Positions 41,405 to 51,099 of a stretch of DNA of 64,000 nucleotides are shown in pieces; within the stretch, counting starts at the first letter, position 1, and every line of letters starts with the position of its first letter. Origin of the DNA: Eretmocerus hayati. Lineage: Eukaryota > Arthropoda > Insecta > Hymenoptera > Aphelinidae. The position numbers and the translations under genes are program-made. The notes beneath the pieces are model-generated. The model was given only the letters and a program-made list of their open reading frames with translations. It had not been told where the DNA came from and did not search any database. The stretch lies in contig CM056743.1 in NCBI GenBank assembly GCA_029851415.1, positions 64,634,186-64,698,185 of the forward strand. The letters are read 5' to 3'.

Positions 41405-43966
41405 TCACCTTAGTTTTAGATCGGGTAACTGGACCTTGTGATCGCGTGTGTTGTTTCTCGAGCTCGCGTGTGATGCGCTCACACGAGCTTCTTGCGCGCA
41501 CTGGCGACTAATCTTCCGATCGCGTGGCGCTGCTGCGGGGAGGGGAGACTCGCCGGCACTTGACGACGCCGACTTTCCTTTCTGCTGCTGATGCGATGAT
41601 TGATCGAGCTTATTGTTTTTGGTCGTCTGATTTGATGCAACGCTTGCATATTTCAGATCTTTAGCGTGGACGGATGACTGTAACTCAACTCCATCTTTCG
41701 ATAATACATAGACGTTTTCTCCTAGTTTCTTGCTGACTTCATATGGACCGGTGAATTTTTCTGCTAATTTTGCTGTGAAATTCTTCTCCGCTGATGACAA
41801 TGGTCGATTCTTTGTCAATACCTTATCACCTATCTTAAATCTAACATCACGCTTTGATATATTATAATTCAATTTTTGCTTTTCGCTCGCTTTTTCAATC
41901 TTACTTATGGTAGAGTGGTGTACCTCGGGTAACTTATTCATACGATCTGACCAATTTTTTACTGATTCCTGAGAAACAATAAAATCTGACTTGAACTTTT
42001 CGTGTTGAATAGTGAATTTCTCTGGCTCATCGACTCGCGAGCGCTCATTTGATTGACTTGAACTCTGATTTTCTGAATTGCTTTCTATCTTATTTTCTGA
42101 ATTCATTTCTGAACTAATTTCTGCTCCGTCTAAATCTTTTAATGACTCTATTAATTCGGCTTGATTACCGTTCCTCATGAAATTTTTCAAGCTTTTCCCA
42201 AATATTTCCACGCGTCTTTTCCATAATTTTGGCGCTTCAATTTCGCGTTCATAAATCATGAACGCTGGTGATTTTCCGGTGGAACTTGAAAAATTCGAAT
42301 TGTGACAAAATTGAAATTGTTGAATATGCTTATTCCACTCTTTGTGGTTATCAGCAAATATTGCTATCATGGTCTTAATATCTCGATTGACTCGTTCAAC
42401 TGGATTTGCTTGGAGATGGAAACTAGGGGTGAATTCATGCTCTATACCGTTTTCCTCACAGAATTTACTCATTAATTCATTTTTGAACTCCAACCCATTA
42501 TCACTAATCAAAATTTCTGGTGTACCATAATGTGTACATAATACATTTTCAAGTGCATTCTGAACCGCTTGACCAGTTTTTTTACGTAATGGCACGCAGA
42601 CTATAAAACGGCTAAAAATACACTCGAAAATGAGTGAATATTCAAACTGTTCTCTCGATTTTGGGAATGGTCCCATTATATCCATTGCAATAATTTTCAT
42701 CGGTCTGTCGACTGTGCGCGTACCCATCATGCCTATTTGCCCGCTTTGATCTACCTTATATAACGCGCAACTATCGCAATTTTCCACGTAATTTGCGACG
42801 TCTAGATAAATACCGGGCCAGTAATACGACTGCGCGACCTTTCTATACGTTTTTTCTTTGCCCATATGACCGGCTGATGGCTCGTCATGGCTTTCTTTAA
42901 TTATTCTTGCGCGGTTTTCTTCTGGATCCACTAATTTCCACGCATCTAAATAATCAATGATCTCATTTAATTCGTGATCTGGCCTATATTTATGAATTCT
43001 ACCATCCATAATTTTCCAATCTCTGTATCTTTTTGGATGTTCCAAAATTTGAAAGAATCTTTTGTTGTACCACTTATCTGATGTTTTCTCAAGAACTCCA
43101 ATCGAACCGATATTCATCGTGTCGTCTTCAAACATTCTTGAGAGCGCATCAGGGACAACATTAAGCGTTCCCTTGCGGTGGATCACGCGGAACGAATAAC
43201 TCGCGAGGTCATGGGCCCATCTGCCTACGCGTCCTACTGGATTTTTCTTGTTGAACAGCCACTGTAGCGCGCTGTGGCTGAATTTTTCAATACTCCATTT
43301 AATAGCCAGACATTCTCGTTCTGTTACTGACCACACTCTTTCTTGTTTTGAAAGTGTTCGACTCGCGTAACAAACTACGCGTTCTTTGCCATCAACTTTC
43401 TGTGTAAGCATAGATCCTATCCCAGTGTCTGATGCATCAGTATGCAAGAACCATTCAGCGTCTGGAACTGGCATACTGAGCACGGGTGCAGATACTAATG
43501 CTTCTTTTAGCGCACAAAATGCTTTTTCCTGTTCTTCTTTCCACTCAAATTTCGCGTCTTTTTTCAATGAACGATTTATTGGCTCTACAATCGTCGCGTA
43601 ATTCCTGATGAATTTACTGTGCCACGATGTCATACCTGTGAATCTCTTCACTTGTTTGACATTTTTGGGCCTCGGATAATTTCTGATTGCTTCCGTTTTC
43701 GCGGGATCGACTCTTAAACTGTGTTCGTCCACTATATATCTTAAAAATTCAACTTCTTGGCAACAAAATTCACTCTTTTCTCTGTTAATCGTTAGACCTG
43801 CCCCCATGATTCTGTTCAATAATTCCTCTAGTAGCTCTAAATGTTGTTCAAACGTCTCTGTCACCAGGACAATATCGTCTAAATACCCGTACGCGTAAGG
43901 CTCTAGGTCTCCTATAATTGAGTCAATTGATCTTTGGAAGCAGGCTCCAGCGTTAGCTAAGCCCAT
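41405..43966 (-). CDS. pol: Pol: RT end, RNase H, integrase
   Basis: 853 codons, opening inside the RT palm. RT active site YLDD at about residues 28-31; thumb/connection to about 160; RNase H from HTDASDTGIG; integrase zinc region with paired His and CDSC; catalytic core with AMDIMGPF, ISDNGLEF and the Glu in NPVERVNR; GPY module KFTGPYEVSKKLG; then a Ser/Gln-rich tail without a chromodomain. RT copies the RNA, RNase H removes it, and integrase inserts the DNA. The start is not natural: the upstream part of RT (44482-44108) is in the same frame, separated by two in-frame TGA codons. Confidence 0.95.
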   Translation of the reverse strand: MGLANAGACFQRSIDSIIGDLEPYAYGYLDDIVLVTETFEQHLELLEELLNRIMGAGLTINREKSEFCCQEVEFLRYIVDEHSLRVDPAKTEAIRNYPRPKNVKQVKRFTGMTSWHSKFIRNYATIVEPINRSLKKDAKFEWKEEQEKAFCALKEALVSAPVLSMPVPDAEWFLHTDASDTGIGSMLTQKVDGKERVVCYASRTLSKQERVWSVTERECLAIKWSIEKFSHSALQWLFNKKNPVGRVGRWAHDLASYSFRVIHRKGTLNVVPDALSRMFEDDTMNIGSIGVLEKTSDKWYNKRFFQILEHPKRYRDWKIMDGRIHKYRPDHELNEIIDYLDAWKLVDPEENRARIIKESHDEPSAGHMGKEKTYRKVAQSYYWPGIYLDVANYVENCDSCALYKVDQSGQIGMMGTRTVDRPMKIIAMDIMGPFPKSREQFEYSLIFECIFSRFIVCVPLRKKTGQAVQNALENVLCTHYGTPEILISDNGLEFKNELMSKFCEENGIEHEFTPSFHLQANPVERVNRDIKTMIAIFADNHKEWNKHIQQFQFCHNSNFSSSTGKSPAFMIYEREIEAPKLWKRRVEIFGKSLKNFMRNGNQAELIESLKDLDGAEISSEMNSENKIESNSENQSSSQSNERSRVDEPEKFTIQHEKFKSDFIVSQESVKNWSDRMNKLPEVHHSTISKIEKASEKQKLNYNISKRDVRFKIGDKVLTKNRPLSSAEKNFTAKLAEKFTGPYEVSKKLGENVYVLSKDGVELQSSVHAKDLKYASVASNQTTKNNKLDQSSHQQQKGKSASSSAGESPLPAAAPRDRKISRQCAQEARVSASHASSRNNTRDHKVQLPDLKLR

Positions 43967-44107
43967 AGGTAGCCATTTGAATTGTCAGTGCCCTCTACCG
44001 GGAATTGTGAATGCGCAAATATTTCTCGAAATCTTTTTAAGCTTTATCTGATGGTAGGCCATGGATAGGTCCAGCGTAGTTATATATTTCGCGTTCTTAA
44101 ATTTCCT

Positions 44108-44482
44108 TCATATAGTGTCCATATAGGGTGTCGGATACGCATCTGTTTCAGCTAATGAATTGACTACTCGTAAATCCACTACCAATCTATGCCCTCCGTT
44201 CGCTTTTTTTACTAAAAATGCTGGGATATTCCAAGGACTGTTTGATTTTCCCACTACATCTGCATCGTATAATTTTTGAAATTCTGCATGCATTGTTTTC
44301 TCCATTTTATCCGATAACGGAAAATATCTTTGCTTTACTGGACGTGCACTTTTCAAGAGTCGAATCTCGTATTCGATTAAATAGGTTGCTCTCAAAAATT
44401 TCTCATTTTTATTCTGGTGAGGTAAACATTCATCTAAAACCCTTTTCAGTCTGTGAGCTTCATAATCACTCAATTTTTTCAA
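44108..44482 (-). pseudogene. pol: Pol: N-terminal part of RT
   Basis: 124 codons with the fingers region: VKQRYFPLSDKMEKTM, SNSPWNIPAFLVKK, GGHRLVVDLRVVNS. It stops at a TGA at 44108 in the middle of the domain; the frame continues to a second TGA about 105 bases later and then into 43966. The loss is by point mutations rather than an indel. Confidence 0.9.
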
Positions 44483-44527
44483 ACCTTCACCTCTCGATTG
44501 TGGCTCTTGTGCGTTTTTTGACGCCTC

Positions 44528-44965
44528 TCATTTTAATTCAATTTTTTCTACCGATGATGTTGGAATTTCGGAATCTATATTCATTTGATGTGGTTCTTTG
44601 ATTGAAAATGATTGAAATGCAAATTTTTGCTTGTCCTTAAGGTCTGCGAATGTATATTCGTCACTATCACCCAAGATGTGCATCCCAAAGGAACGGATAA
44701 ATTCAAGTCCCAGATTGAGATCTACAGGTAATGATGGCACGCTAAGAATCGGCATGATTTTGCTTATCCCAGCTATCTCCAGGGGAGTGATCAATTCCCC
44801 AGCTTCCTCTTCTAATTCTCCGTTCGCCATTTGAGCGTACAAAAAATTAGAGGGTTGGGGCGTAATACCAATTTGCCCTGCGATGTCTTGATACTTTCTG
44901 CCTATCATGGACCGTGCGGCTCCCGAATTTAATAATCCCTTCAATTCTATTGGACCAATTTTCAC
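44528..44965 (-). CDS. pro: Retroviral-type aspartic protease region
   Basis: Contains KGLLNSGAARSMIG, the place of the LLD-(S/T)-GA active site, and later LGLEFIRSF, the usual ILG-x-(D/E)-F-(L/I) block. The catalytic Asp is Asn here, so this protease would be inactive. The frame is open upstream to about 45135 and overlaps the end of the RG-rich gag ORF in the -1 frame, the usual gag-pol arrangement. A stop at 44528 separates it from RT in the same frame. Confidence 0.8.
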   Translation of the reverse strand: MKIGPIELKGLLNSGAARSMIGRKYQDIAGQIGITPQPSNFLYAQMANGELEEEAGELITPLEIAGISKIMPILSVPSLPVDLNLGLEFIRSFGMHILGDSDEYTFADLKDKQKFAFQSFSIKEPHQMNIDSEIPTSSVEKIELK

Positions 44966-45129
44966 GTTTATCCAATATCGAGGATAATCTGTCGGTTTTG
45001 TCGTATCAGGAACTTTGAAAATCCTAGTCGCGTCAACTTGAAAAGTATTCGCAGTTTCTTGAGATTGTGATTGACTGGCTTCGCAAACTTTTGAGACCTG
45101 TTCGGACGCAGCTAACGCAATGGTCTCTT

Positions 45130-45747
45130 TTACGCCGCTGGTTTCGCGTTTCCCACCTCGGCTGGTGGTTTCGCCGCGTTCGCGTTTTCTTGTAAATTCA
45201 CTGCATTAACCGGCGCATTTTGTTGTTGTATTGGTGGTGGTTGGCCCTGATTCTGGTAATTATTATAATAGCCATTATTATAATATCCACCATAACCTCT
45301 ACCGCGGTAACCCACGCGATAACGACCTCCTCGATTTCCTCTATAACCTCCTCTTGGATAATTGTTTTGGTAATTATTATCGTAATTGCCATTGTAACCT
45401 CTATTCTGATTTTGATATTGATTTTGACTTTGATTTTGATTATTAGTCGCGTAAAATCCGCGCGTCTGGAAATTTTGTTGCTGAGGATAACTATTTCGGA
45501 AATTTTGAGGTGGTGGTCCCGCTTGAGTACCCTGCTGCGGGCCATTGCCACCGTTGCCATTGTTGTTATTATTGCCTCCCCGCTCGCCTCGGTCTCTACG
45601 TCGACTTCTGATTCGACCTTGCCCGTTATTTTGATTTGAATTTTGCGCGTTATTGCTCTGACTCGCGTTTTGAATGTTCGGCTTCGGTAAGAGTTCTTCT
45701 CGTAATTTCTGAATTTGAATTTTCATCAATTCTGCAACATCTGCCAT
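45130..45747 (-). CDS. gag: Gag C-terminal RG/NQ-rich region
   Basis: 205 codons. A helical start, then a long Asn/Gln-rich stretch, RGG-type repeats (RGGYRGNRGGRY, RGRGYGGYY) and a Pro/Gln/Asn end. There is no CCHC zinc knuckle. Arginine-glycine boxes can serve as the nucleic-acid-binding part of Gag, as in foamy-type Gags. It lies between the capsid frame and pro, one frame from each. Confidence 0.75.
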   Translation of the reverse strand: MADVAELMKIQIQKLREELLPKPNIQNASQSNNAQNSNQNNGQGRIRSRRRDRGERGGNNNNNGNGGNGPQQGTQAGPPPQNFRNSYPQQQNFQTRGFYATNNQNQSQNQYQNQNRGYNGNYDNNYQNNYPRGGYRGNRGGRYRVGYRGRGYGGYYNNGYYNNYQNQGQPPPIQQQNAPVNAVNLQENANAAKPPAEVGNAKPAA

Positions 45748-45773
45748 AGTTGTTACCTCGACGGTTGCTAACT

Positions 45774-46349
45774 CTATCGTCTCTTTTCAGATTCCGATTT
45801 TTTCTCCTTATCTTGACTTGAATTTTGAGTCTCTTTTGAATTTTGATTGGAATTTCTAGGCTTTTGCGAACTTGATTTTTCATCATCTTTCTTAGTACCC
45901 TGAACGAATGCTTGATCCTTGCCCGCATCAAAAGCTTTTCCAAGCTCGGTAGCTTGTCTGGAAAATTTCTCAATACCCGCGTGCAAATATCGACGCATCA
46001 AAGGGTGAAAATCTTTTCTCATATTATAATAAATGCGTTCAACCTGTTTCGATTCGGGTGGAGGTTCCGGCATTCTGTTAAAAATTAGACGCATCGCTGT
46101 GATGTATTCGTGAACTGGCTCATCGTCTTTCTGTAATCGTGCGCGTGCTCCGTCTGCTAACCGTTCTGAATACTTTTCGTCCTGGTAATGCGCGCGAAAA
46201 CAAGATACCGCATCTTTCCAAGAATTCCAGCTACTATCGCGTAACCGATACAAATTTAACGCTGGGCCGCTCAACAGCACCGCTACTGCGCGTAAAATAT
46301 CATTCTCGGACATGACTGCCTCCATTCTGTGTTCGTCGACTTTAATCAA
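45774..46349 (-). CDS. gag: Gag capsid region (Retrotrans_gag type)
   Basis: 191 codons, open further upstream in frame to about 46550. It carries the conserved capsid core: LSGPALNLYRLRD, SWKDAVSCFRAHY, ARLQKDDEPVHEYI, IFNRMP, then a charged tail. It is in a different frame from the N-terminal ORF (47500-46595), so at least one frameshift separates them, and a further frame change leads into the RG-rich ORF. Confidence 0.85.
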   Translation of the reverse strand: MIKVDEHRMEAVMSENDILRAVAVLLSGPALNLYRLRDSSWNSWKDAVSCFRAHYQDEKYSERLADGARARLQKDDEPVHEYITAMRLIFNRMPEPPPESKQVERIYYNMRKDFHPLMRRYLHAGIEKFSRQATELGKAFDAGKDQAFVQGTKKDDEKSSSQKPRNSNQNSKETQNSSQDKEKKSESEKRR

Positions 46350-46594
46350 AAATTCTTCTAAACTCTGGTTTGCTGAACCTGAAAATCTAAGGTTCCATGA
46401 TTTTACTGTGCGCGTGAGATCTCTCGTCTCAGTTGTATTTCTATCGTTTCTATTTTGTGTATTCGTGTGAAAATCTGAACGCGCTGCTTGTGTTTGTTGC
46501 GTGTTATTCGGCTGCGGTGCCTGATTTACGTCCGCTGCCCAACTACGCGCGAATGGCCGCTGAGTCTTGGCAAAGAGGGCCTCGGATTCTCCCC

Positions 46595-47500
46595 TTAATT
46601 CTGAGAAAATTCATTCTCACTATCGCTAGAAGAAATTCCCTCATCATCCTCGATTTGCCCCGTTTCATTACCTTTATATGATTCGTTTTCAACGCCGAAC
46701 GATTCGTATTCCTCTTCTAATAACGCTTGCTGTAATTGCTCGCGTAAAATTTGACTACGCCGTTTGGGTTTATTTGAATCTGTCTTTGTGTGAGTGTTGT
46801 TGTGTGGCTCGGCACTTGGCTCTTTCGCTTGCCGTTGAGTATTCGATTGTAATGGCGCGCTCGATCTCGCACTATTCTGAAAACGCACCGTCTGATCTAA
46901 AATATTCTCGCGGATGATTTGATTTTCAGCATTTTCGCGGTCCGACGAATTTTTCCAACTATCCGCGATCTGCGTTGGAATTTCATATACCCTGCCATTC
47001 TCATCTCGCAACGTAATGAATTTAATTGGCGGTTCGTTAGCTTTTTGGATTTCCGGGCGCGCGTCATTCTGAACTAACGCCGATCGCCGTTTTGCATTCT
47101 CTTGCGCATCCGCTAATTCATCGCGTGATGAGCTTTTTCGCACTCGGTGATTGCGCCGAGTCATGTTCTCATCGTTTATATTGTTCGCAAAAATGTCGTC
47201 CTCCTCATATTTATTGAGGATTGAACGCCTATCATGGGCTGTCTGTGTGGTGTTGCGTAAAAATCTCGTCAACGCCTCCATTCGCGCGACTTCCAGTTCA
47301 GCCAGATCCATCAATAAATATTGATCAAAATCTGTTTCGTTATATTTACCGCGAACACGTCTACGCAACCGTTCTATTCGCGCCCTAAATGTCCCTTCAC
47401 GCGAGAGCAAGAGTTTACCCAAAGCCCCATCTAACGATTCTTCATCAATATTATTAATGAAATCGTCCACTATGTGGCTATCCATGTGAGCTCCAGCCAT
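46595..47500 (-). CDS. gag: Gag N-terminal region
   Basis: 301 codons from ATG 47500, 715 bp inside the 5' LTR. Helical, Arg/Glu-rich first 120 residues (GTFRARIERLRRRVRGKY, LMDLAELEVARMEAL), then a low-complexity polar region and acidic Ser-rich end. Its place before the capsid ORF marks it as matrix-like Gag. It ends at a TAA; the capsid continues in another frame. Confidence 0.7.
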   Translation of the reverse strand: MAGAHMDSHIVDDFINNIDEESLDGALGKLLLSREGTFRARIERLRRRVRGKYNETDFDQYLLMDLAELEVARMEALTRFLRNTTQTAHDRRSILNKYEEDDIFANNINDENMTRRNHRVRKSSSRDELADAQENAKRRSALVQNDARPEIQKANEPPIKFITLRDENGRVYEIPTQIADSWKNSSDRENAENQIIRENILDQTVRFQNSARSSAPLQSNTQRQAKEPSAEPHNNTHTKTDSNKPKRRSQILREQLQQALLEEEYESFGVENESYKGNETGQIEDDEGISSSDSENEFSQN

Positions 47501-48200
47501 TTTGTCAAAAAAAAATCTTTCTCACCTTTCTTACCACCCTTAAGAATTCAGACGGGCCAGAAATCAGAAATATCTACTTTTAAAAATTCATCACTTCAAT
47601 ATCACGCGTGTGGGAATCACACTACGCTTATTCACTATTCTATCATGTAAAATATTCTCATGTTATATTCTCATATCATCAAAAATTGGTCAAACGCAAG
47701 CGTGAAAACTGGTCGAGGCACAATTTAAATGCTAAATCTATATCAATATTTATTTCTATATGCCTGTTAAACTTGACACGCCTCTATCCCGCTGTTGAAA
47801 ATTCGAATAAACTTCATTCTCACTAACAGAAAAAAAAACTGCCATCGACTTGTGTTGACGCCTACGGAGCTTGCTATATCTATATACGCATCACGCGATC
47901 TTATATTGACGCGTGAGGTACTTGACTCTAACTTTTGCCGGCTAAGCTTGGCCTTGGCGCGCTTTCTATCAATTTCATGTCTCACAAATTTTCACATATA
48001 TTCAAAGATTCTAACGATTTTAACTAAAAATTGACTACTTTACTCATTTTAGGATTTTTAGGCTCGATTTTGGGGTGGATTTTTAATTACCGCACTCTTG
48101 TTCATTTCTCGTAACGCTTTTTTTCCGAATGAAATTGAGCTATTGCTCCAAAATTTGCGCGCGAAACGCGTTACGTAAAATTTCAAAGTGCAATAATTAA
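47501..48200 (-). other. 5' leader of the Gypsy element
   Basis: 700 bp between the PBS and gag. No ORF of note; it probably holds packaging and dimerisation signals. Confidence 0.6.
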
Positions 48201-48213
48201 ACGTTGGGCGCCA
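48201..48213 (-). promoter_or_regulatory. Primer-binding site, tRNA-Lys
   Basis: On the minus strand TGGCGCCCAACGT, one base after the 5' LTR. It matches CCA plus the last 10 bases of the tRNA-Lys (CUU) 3' end; the match is shorter than the 18 nt at 58175. Confidence 0.85.
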
Positions 48214-48214
48214 A

Positions 48215-48990
48215 TGCGATAAGGTGACGAGCCTAGAATTAATCACCCTTATCGTCCGCATCTCATCCAGAAGGGATGAGGAATATTATAAAGTAATTCA
48301 GGTAGGATAATTGCCTATGCATATGAGGCTTTAAGCTAGAATAAATAATTGGAACTCGAACACAGTATTTTATGTTGACTGTGGACCACCTTCCGCGTGG
48401 TTTTCGAAAGTTTATTATTATAAACAAATATATATAGATTCAGGTACGTAGGATGTACAATATCACCCGATTAATACTAGCAACGGAAGAATCTAAATAT
48501 CACGCGTAAGAATATCCTGAGAGAGAGAGAGGCGACGCATATTAGAGAGAGAGAGAGACTTACCATATCCCATACATTCACATACTCGCGGGCCGGTGCC
48601 TCGCTCCCGGGTCGACATATCCCGAGGCGCCTTGCTCACGTAGGCTAGACCATCCTGGGCTCGGCCCGTTCGGCTACACGGCTACTTCCTAGACGGCGTC
48701 GACGCTGCTGCATACACGCGGGTGGCCGGCGGCCGAGGCCAGGGTCGACACACACACACTTGCACACATAGCACTAGACGCGCGATACTTCTCGCGCCCG
48801 TCGGATCGCGTTCGCTCGCTCTCACGGCTCGCGCCAAGCTGCTCATCAACGACGACGACGACGACGGCACCGGTGATGACAGCTGATCTTTTTCTCTCTC
48901 TCTCTCTCTCTCTTCGAGCTCTTCCTACTATTTCAGCTGCTTGTATCTCAACATATGATTCCAGCGCGTGTGGCGATTTCCCTCGTCACA
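48215..48990 (-). repeat. 5' LTR of the Ty3/Gypsy element
   Basis: 776 bp, the same ends as 38554-39350. Starts TGTGACGAGG in the sense direction, contains (GA)n and (GTC)n tracts, and is flanked outside by TCGT (48991-48994). Confidence 0.95.
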
Positions 48991-49143
48991 TCGTTATTCG
49001 AGCTCATCATCGGGCTATGCCGATGGATACACCAAGGCTTGAATTGAATATCAAGCACATGGACCTTCATGGTACCATTTTTTTCTATGGTCTCCAAATA
49101 AAGGATTTCTTTCGAAAAGCGACAAAGAGAGGAAAAAATTCTT

Positions 49144-49213
49144 CCCCAGGCGAGATTTGAACTCGCGATCTCTAGTTCTCCGGACCGGCGCCTTAACCAC
49201 TAGACTACCGGGG
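49144..49213 (-). tRNA. tRNA-like segment, unit 3 (pseudo)
   Basis: 70 nt, the layout of 50591-50660 with changes in the acceptor and D regions. Confidence 0.45.
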
Positions 49214-49520
49214 AGATTGCGATTTCACACGCTTAGGAAAGTCTTCTCTCAGTCTTTTCGTCGCTTTTCAAAGGAAGGGGGCCAGTTTTGAAACCATGGC
49301 CAATCTGAATCATAGATCATTTGAATCTATCGCTCAATAGAAATTTTAATCAAGAAATGTGACTCTATCGTTATTCGAGCTCATCATCGGGCTATGCCGA
49401 TGGATACACCAAGGCTTGAATTGAATATCAAGCACATGGACCTTCATGGTACCACTTTTTTCTATGGTCTCCAGATGAAGGATTTTTTTCAAGAAGCGAC
49501 AAAGAGAGGGAAAAATTCTG

Positions 49521-49590
49521 CCCCAGGCGAGATTTGAACTCGCGATCTCCAGTTCTCCGGACCGGCGCCTTAACCACTAGACCACCGGAG
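49521..49590 (-). tRNA. tRNA-like segment, unit 4 (pseudo)
   Basis: 70 nt, the layout of 50591-50660; one acceptor-stem change (CGGAG). Confidence 0.45.
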
Positions 49591-49897
49591 CGATTGCAAA
49601 TTCACACGCTTAGGGAAGTCTTCTCTCCGTCTCTTTGTCGCTTTTCGAAGGAGGGGGGCCAGTTTTGAAACCATGGCCAATCTGAATCATAGATTATTTG
49701 AATCTATCGCTCAATAGAAATTTCAATTGAGAAATGTGACTCTATCATTATTCGAGCTCATCATCGGGCTATGCCGATGGATACACCAAGGCTTGAATTA
49801 AATATCAAGCACATGGACCTTTATGGTACCACTTTTTTCTATGGTCTCCAGATGAAGGATTTTTTTCGAAAAGCGACAAAGAGAGGGAAAAATCCTT

Positions 49898-49967
49898 CCC
49901 CAGGCGAGATTTGAACTCGCGATCTCCAGTTCTCCGGACCGGCGCCTTAACCACTAGACCACCGGGG
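49898..49967 (-). tRNA. tRNA-like segment, unit 5 (pseudo)
   Basis: 70 nt, identical in layout to 50591-50660. Confidence 0.5.
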
Positions 49968-50590
49968 CGATTGCGAATTCACACGCTTAGGGAAGTCTTC
50001 TCTCTGTCTCTTCGTCGCTTTTCAAAGGAGGGGGGCCAGTTTTGAAACCATGGCCAATCTGAATTATAGATTATTTGAATCTATCGCTCAATAGGAATTT
50101 CAGATAAGAAATGTGACTCTATCGTTATTCGAGCTCATCATCGGGCTATGCCGATGGATACACCAAGGCTTGAATTAAATATCAAGCACATGGACCTTCA
50201 TGGCACCACTTCTTCCTATGGTCTCCAGATGAAGGATTTTTTTCGAAAAGCGACAAACAGAGGGAAAAATCCTCCCCCAGGCGAGATTTGAACTTCGAAA
50301 AAAATCCTTCATTTGGAGACCATAGAAAAAAGTGGTACCATGAAGGTCCATGTGCTTGGTATTTAATTCAAGCCGTGGTGTATACATAGCCGTGGTGTAT
50401 GCATCGGCATAGCCCGATGATGAGCTCGAATAACGATAGAGTCACATTTCTTAATTGAAATTTCTATTGAGCGATAGATTCAAATAATCTATAATTCAGA
50501 TTGGCCATGGTTTCAAAACTGCCCCCTCTCCTTTGAAAAGCGACAAAGAGACAGAGAGAAGACTTCCCTAAGCGTGTGAATTCGCAATCG

Positions 50591-50660
50591 CCCCGGTGGT
50601 CTAGTGGTTAAGGCGCCGGTCCGGAGAACTGGAGATCGCGAGTTCAAATCTCGCCTGGGG
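50591..50660 (+). tRNA. tRNA-like segment, unit 8 (inverted unit)
   Basis: A full cloverleaf can be drawn. Acceptor CCCCGG pairs with CTGGGG (one G-U). The A box is TGGTCTAGTGGTTAAGG. The anticodon stem CCGGT/ACTGG has loop CCGGAGA, which would give anticodon GGA (Ser). The T arm GCGAG-TTCAAAT-CTCGC is perfect, with B box AGTTCAAATC. Against a working tRNA-Ser: no long variable arm, C instead of U before the anticodon, and a weak seventh acceptor pair. The A-box half looks like tRNA-Glu/Asp. I read it as the pol III promoter head of a SINE-like unit. Confidence 0.5.
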
Positions 50661-50869
50661 AAGAACTTTTTCCTCTCTTTGTCGCTCTTCGAAAAAAATC
50701 CTCCATCTGGAGACCATAAAAAAGTGGTACCATGAAGGTCCATGTGCTTGATATCTAATTCAAGCCTTGGTGTATCCATCGGCATAGCCCGATGATGAGC
50801 TCGAATAACGATAGAGTCACATTTCTCAATTGAAATTTCTGTTGAGCGATAGATTCAAATAATGTATAA

Positions 50870-50886
50870 CTCTTGCAAATACAATT
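50870..50886. repeat. 17-bp flanking direct repeat of the tRNA-like array, right
   Basis: An exact copy of 37792-37808. Confidence 0.8.
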
Positions 50887-50959
50887 CAGTTTCATGCCGT
50901 TGCATCGTATCGTGGATCTCGATGTAGCTCACATTTATCGGCATAGAGCTAGCCCTGCT

Positions 50960-51085
50960 CTATGACAGAAGTATCCGGTGACTCTATCCCATGTCTCCTG
51001 GTTGCGAATCAAGTTCGGGACGAGGTTCTCAGGTGTTAGTTGAGCACCCAGCTATTCATCCAACTCGGCGCGCTCTCTTTGGCTG
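50960..51085 (-). mobile_element. R1 ORF2 C-terminal scrap
   Basis: Matches 52190-52310 (the segment with CCATGTCTCCTGGTTGCG and CAGGTGTTAGTTGAGCACCC). A short 5'- and 3'-truncated piece. Confidence 0.8.
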
Positions 51086-51099
51086 CTCTGTCTCTCTCA

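Larger units (their letters stand above)
38554..48990 (-). mobile_element. Ty3/Gypsy LTR retrotransposon, nearly full length, inactive
   Basis: 10.4 kb, coding strand minus. Two LTRs of 776 and 797 bp, a tRNA-Lys PBS, gag, pro, RT, RNase H, integrase and an extra ORF, then a G-rich PPT. A 4-bp target duplication TCGT lies at 38550-38553 and 48991-48994, and the reconstructed target agrees with the other array units. The pol order PR-RT-RH-IN and the GPY motif define Ty3/Gypsy. Several stops and frame changes show this copy cannot move on its own. Osvaldo/Ulysses-type elements also use tRNA-Lys, but the clade is not assigned. No env-like ORF is seen. Confidence 0.95.
48991..50870. repeat. tRNA-like tandem array, right part (units 3-8)
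   Basis: The rest of unit 3, then units 4 (from about 49346), 5 (49719) and 6 (50097, truncated at about 50296 inside its tRNA-like part), followed by two inverted units: 7 (partial, about 50297-50458) and 8 (about 50459-50830). The array ends at 50869. The head-to-head switch at 50296 makes the 3' portion palindromic. Confidence 0.9.

Noticed and set aside
37809..50870. A cluster of functional tRNA genes.
   Set aside because: Each tRNA-like part is embedded in an identical ~370-bp unit in tandem, with mixed isotype features and several copies carrying stem changes; a SINE-like repeat fits better.
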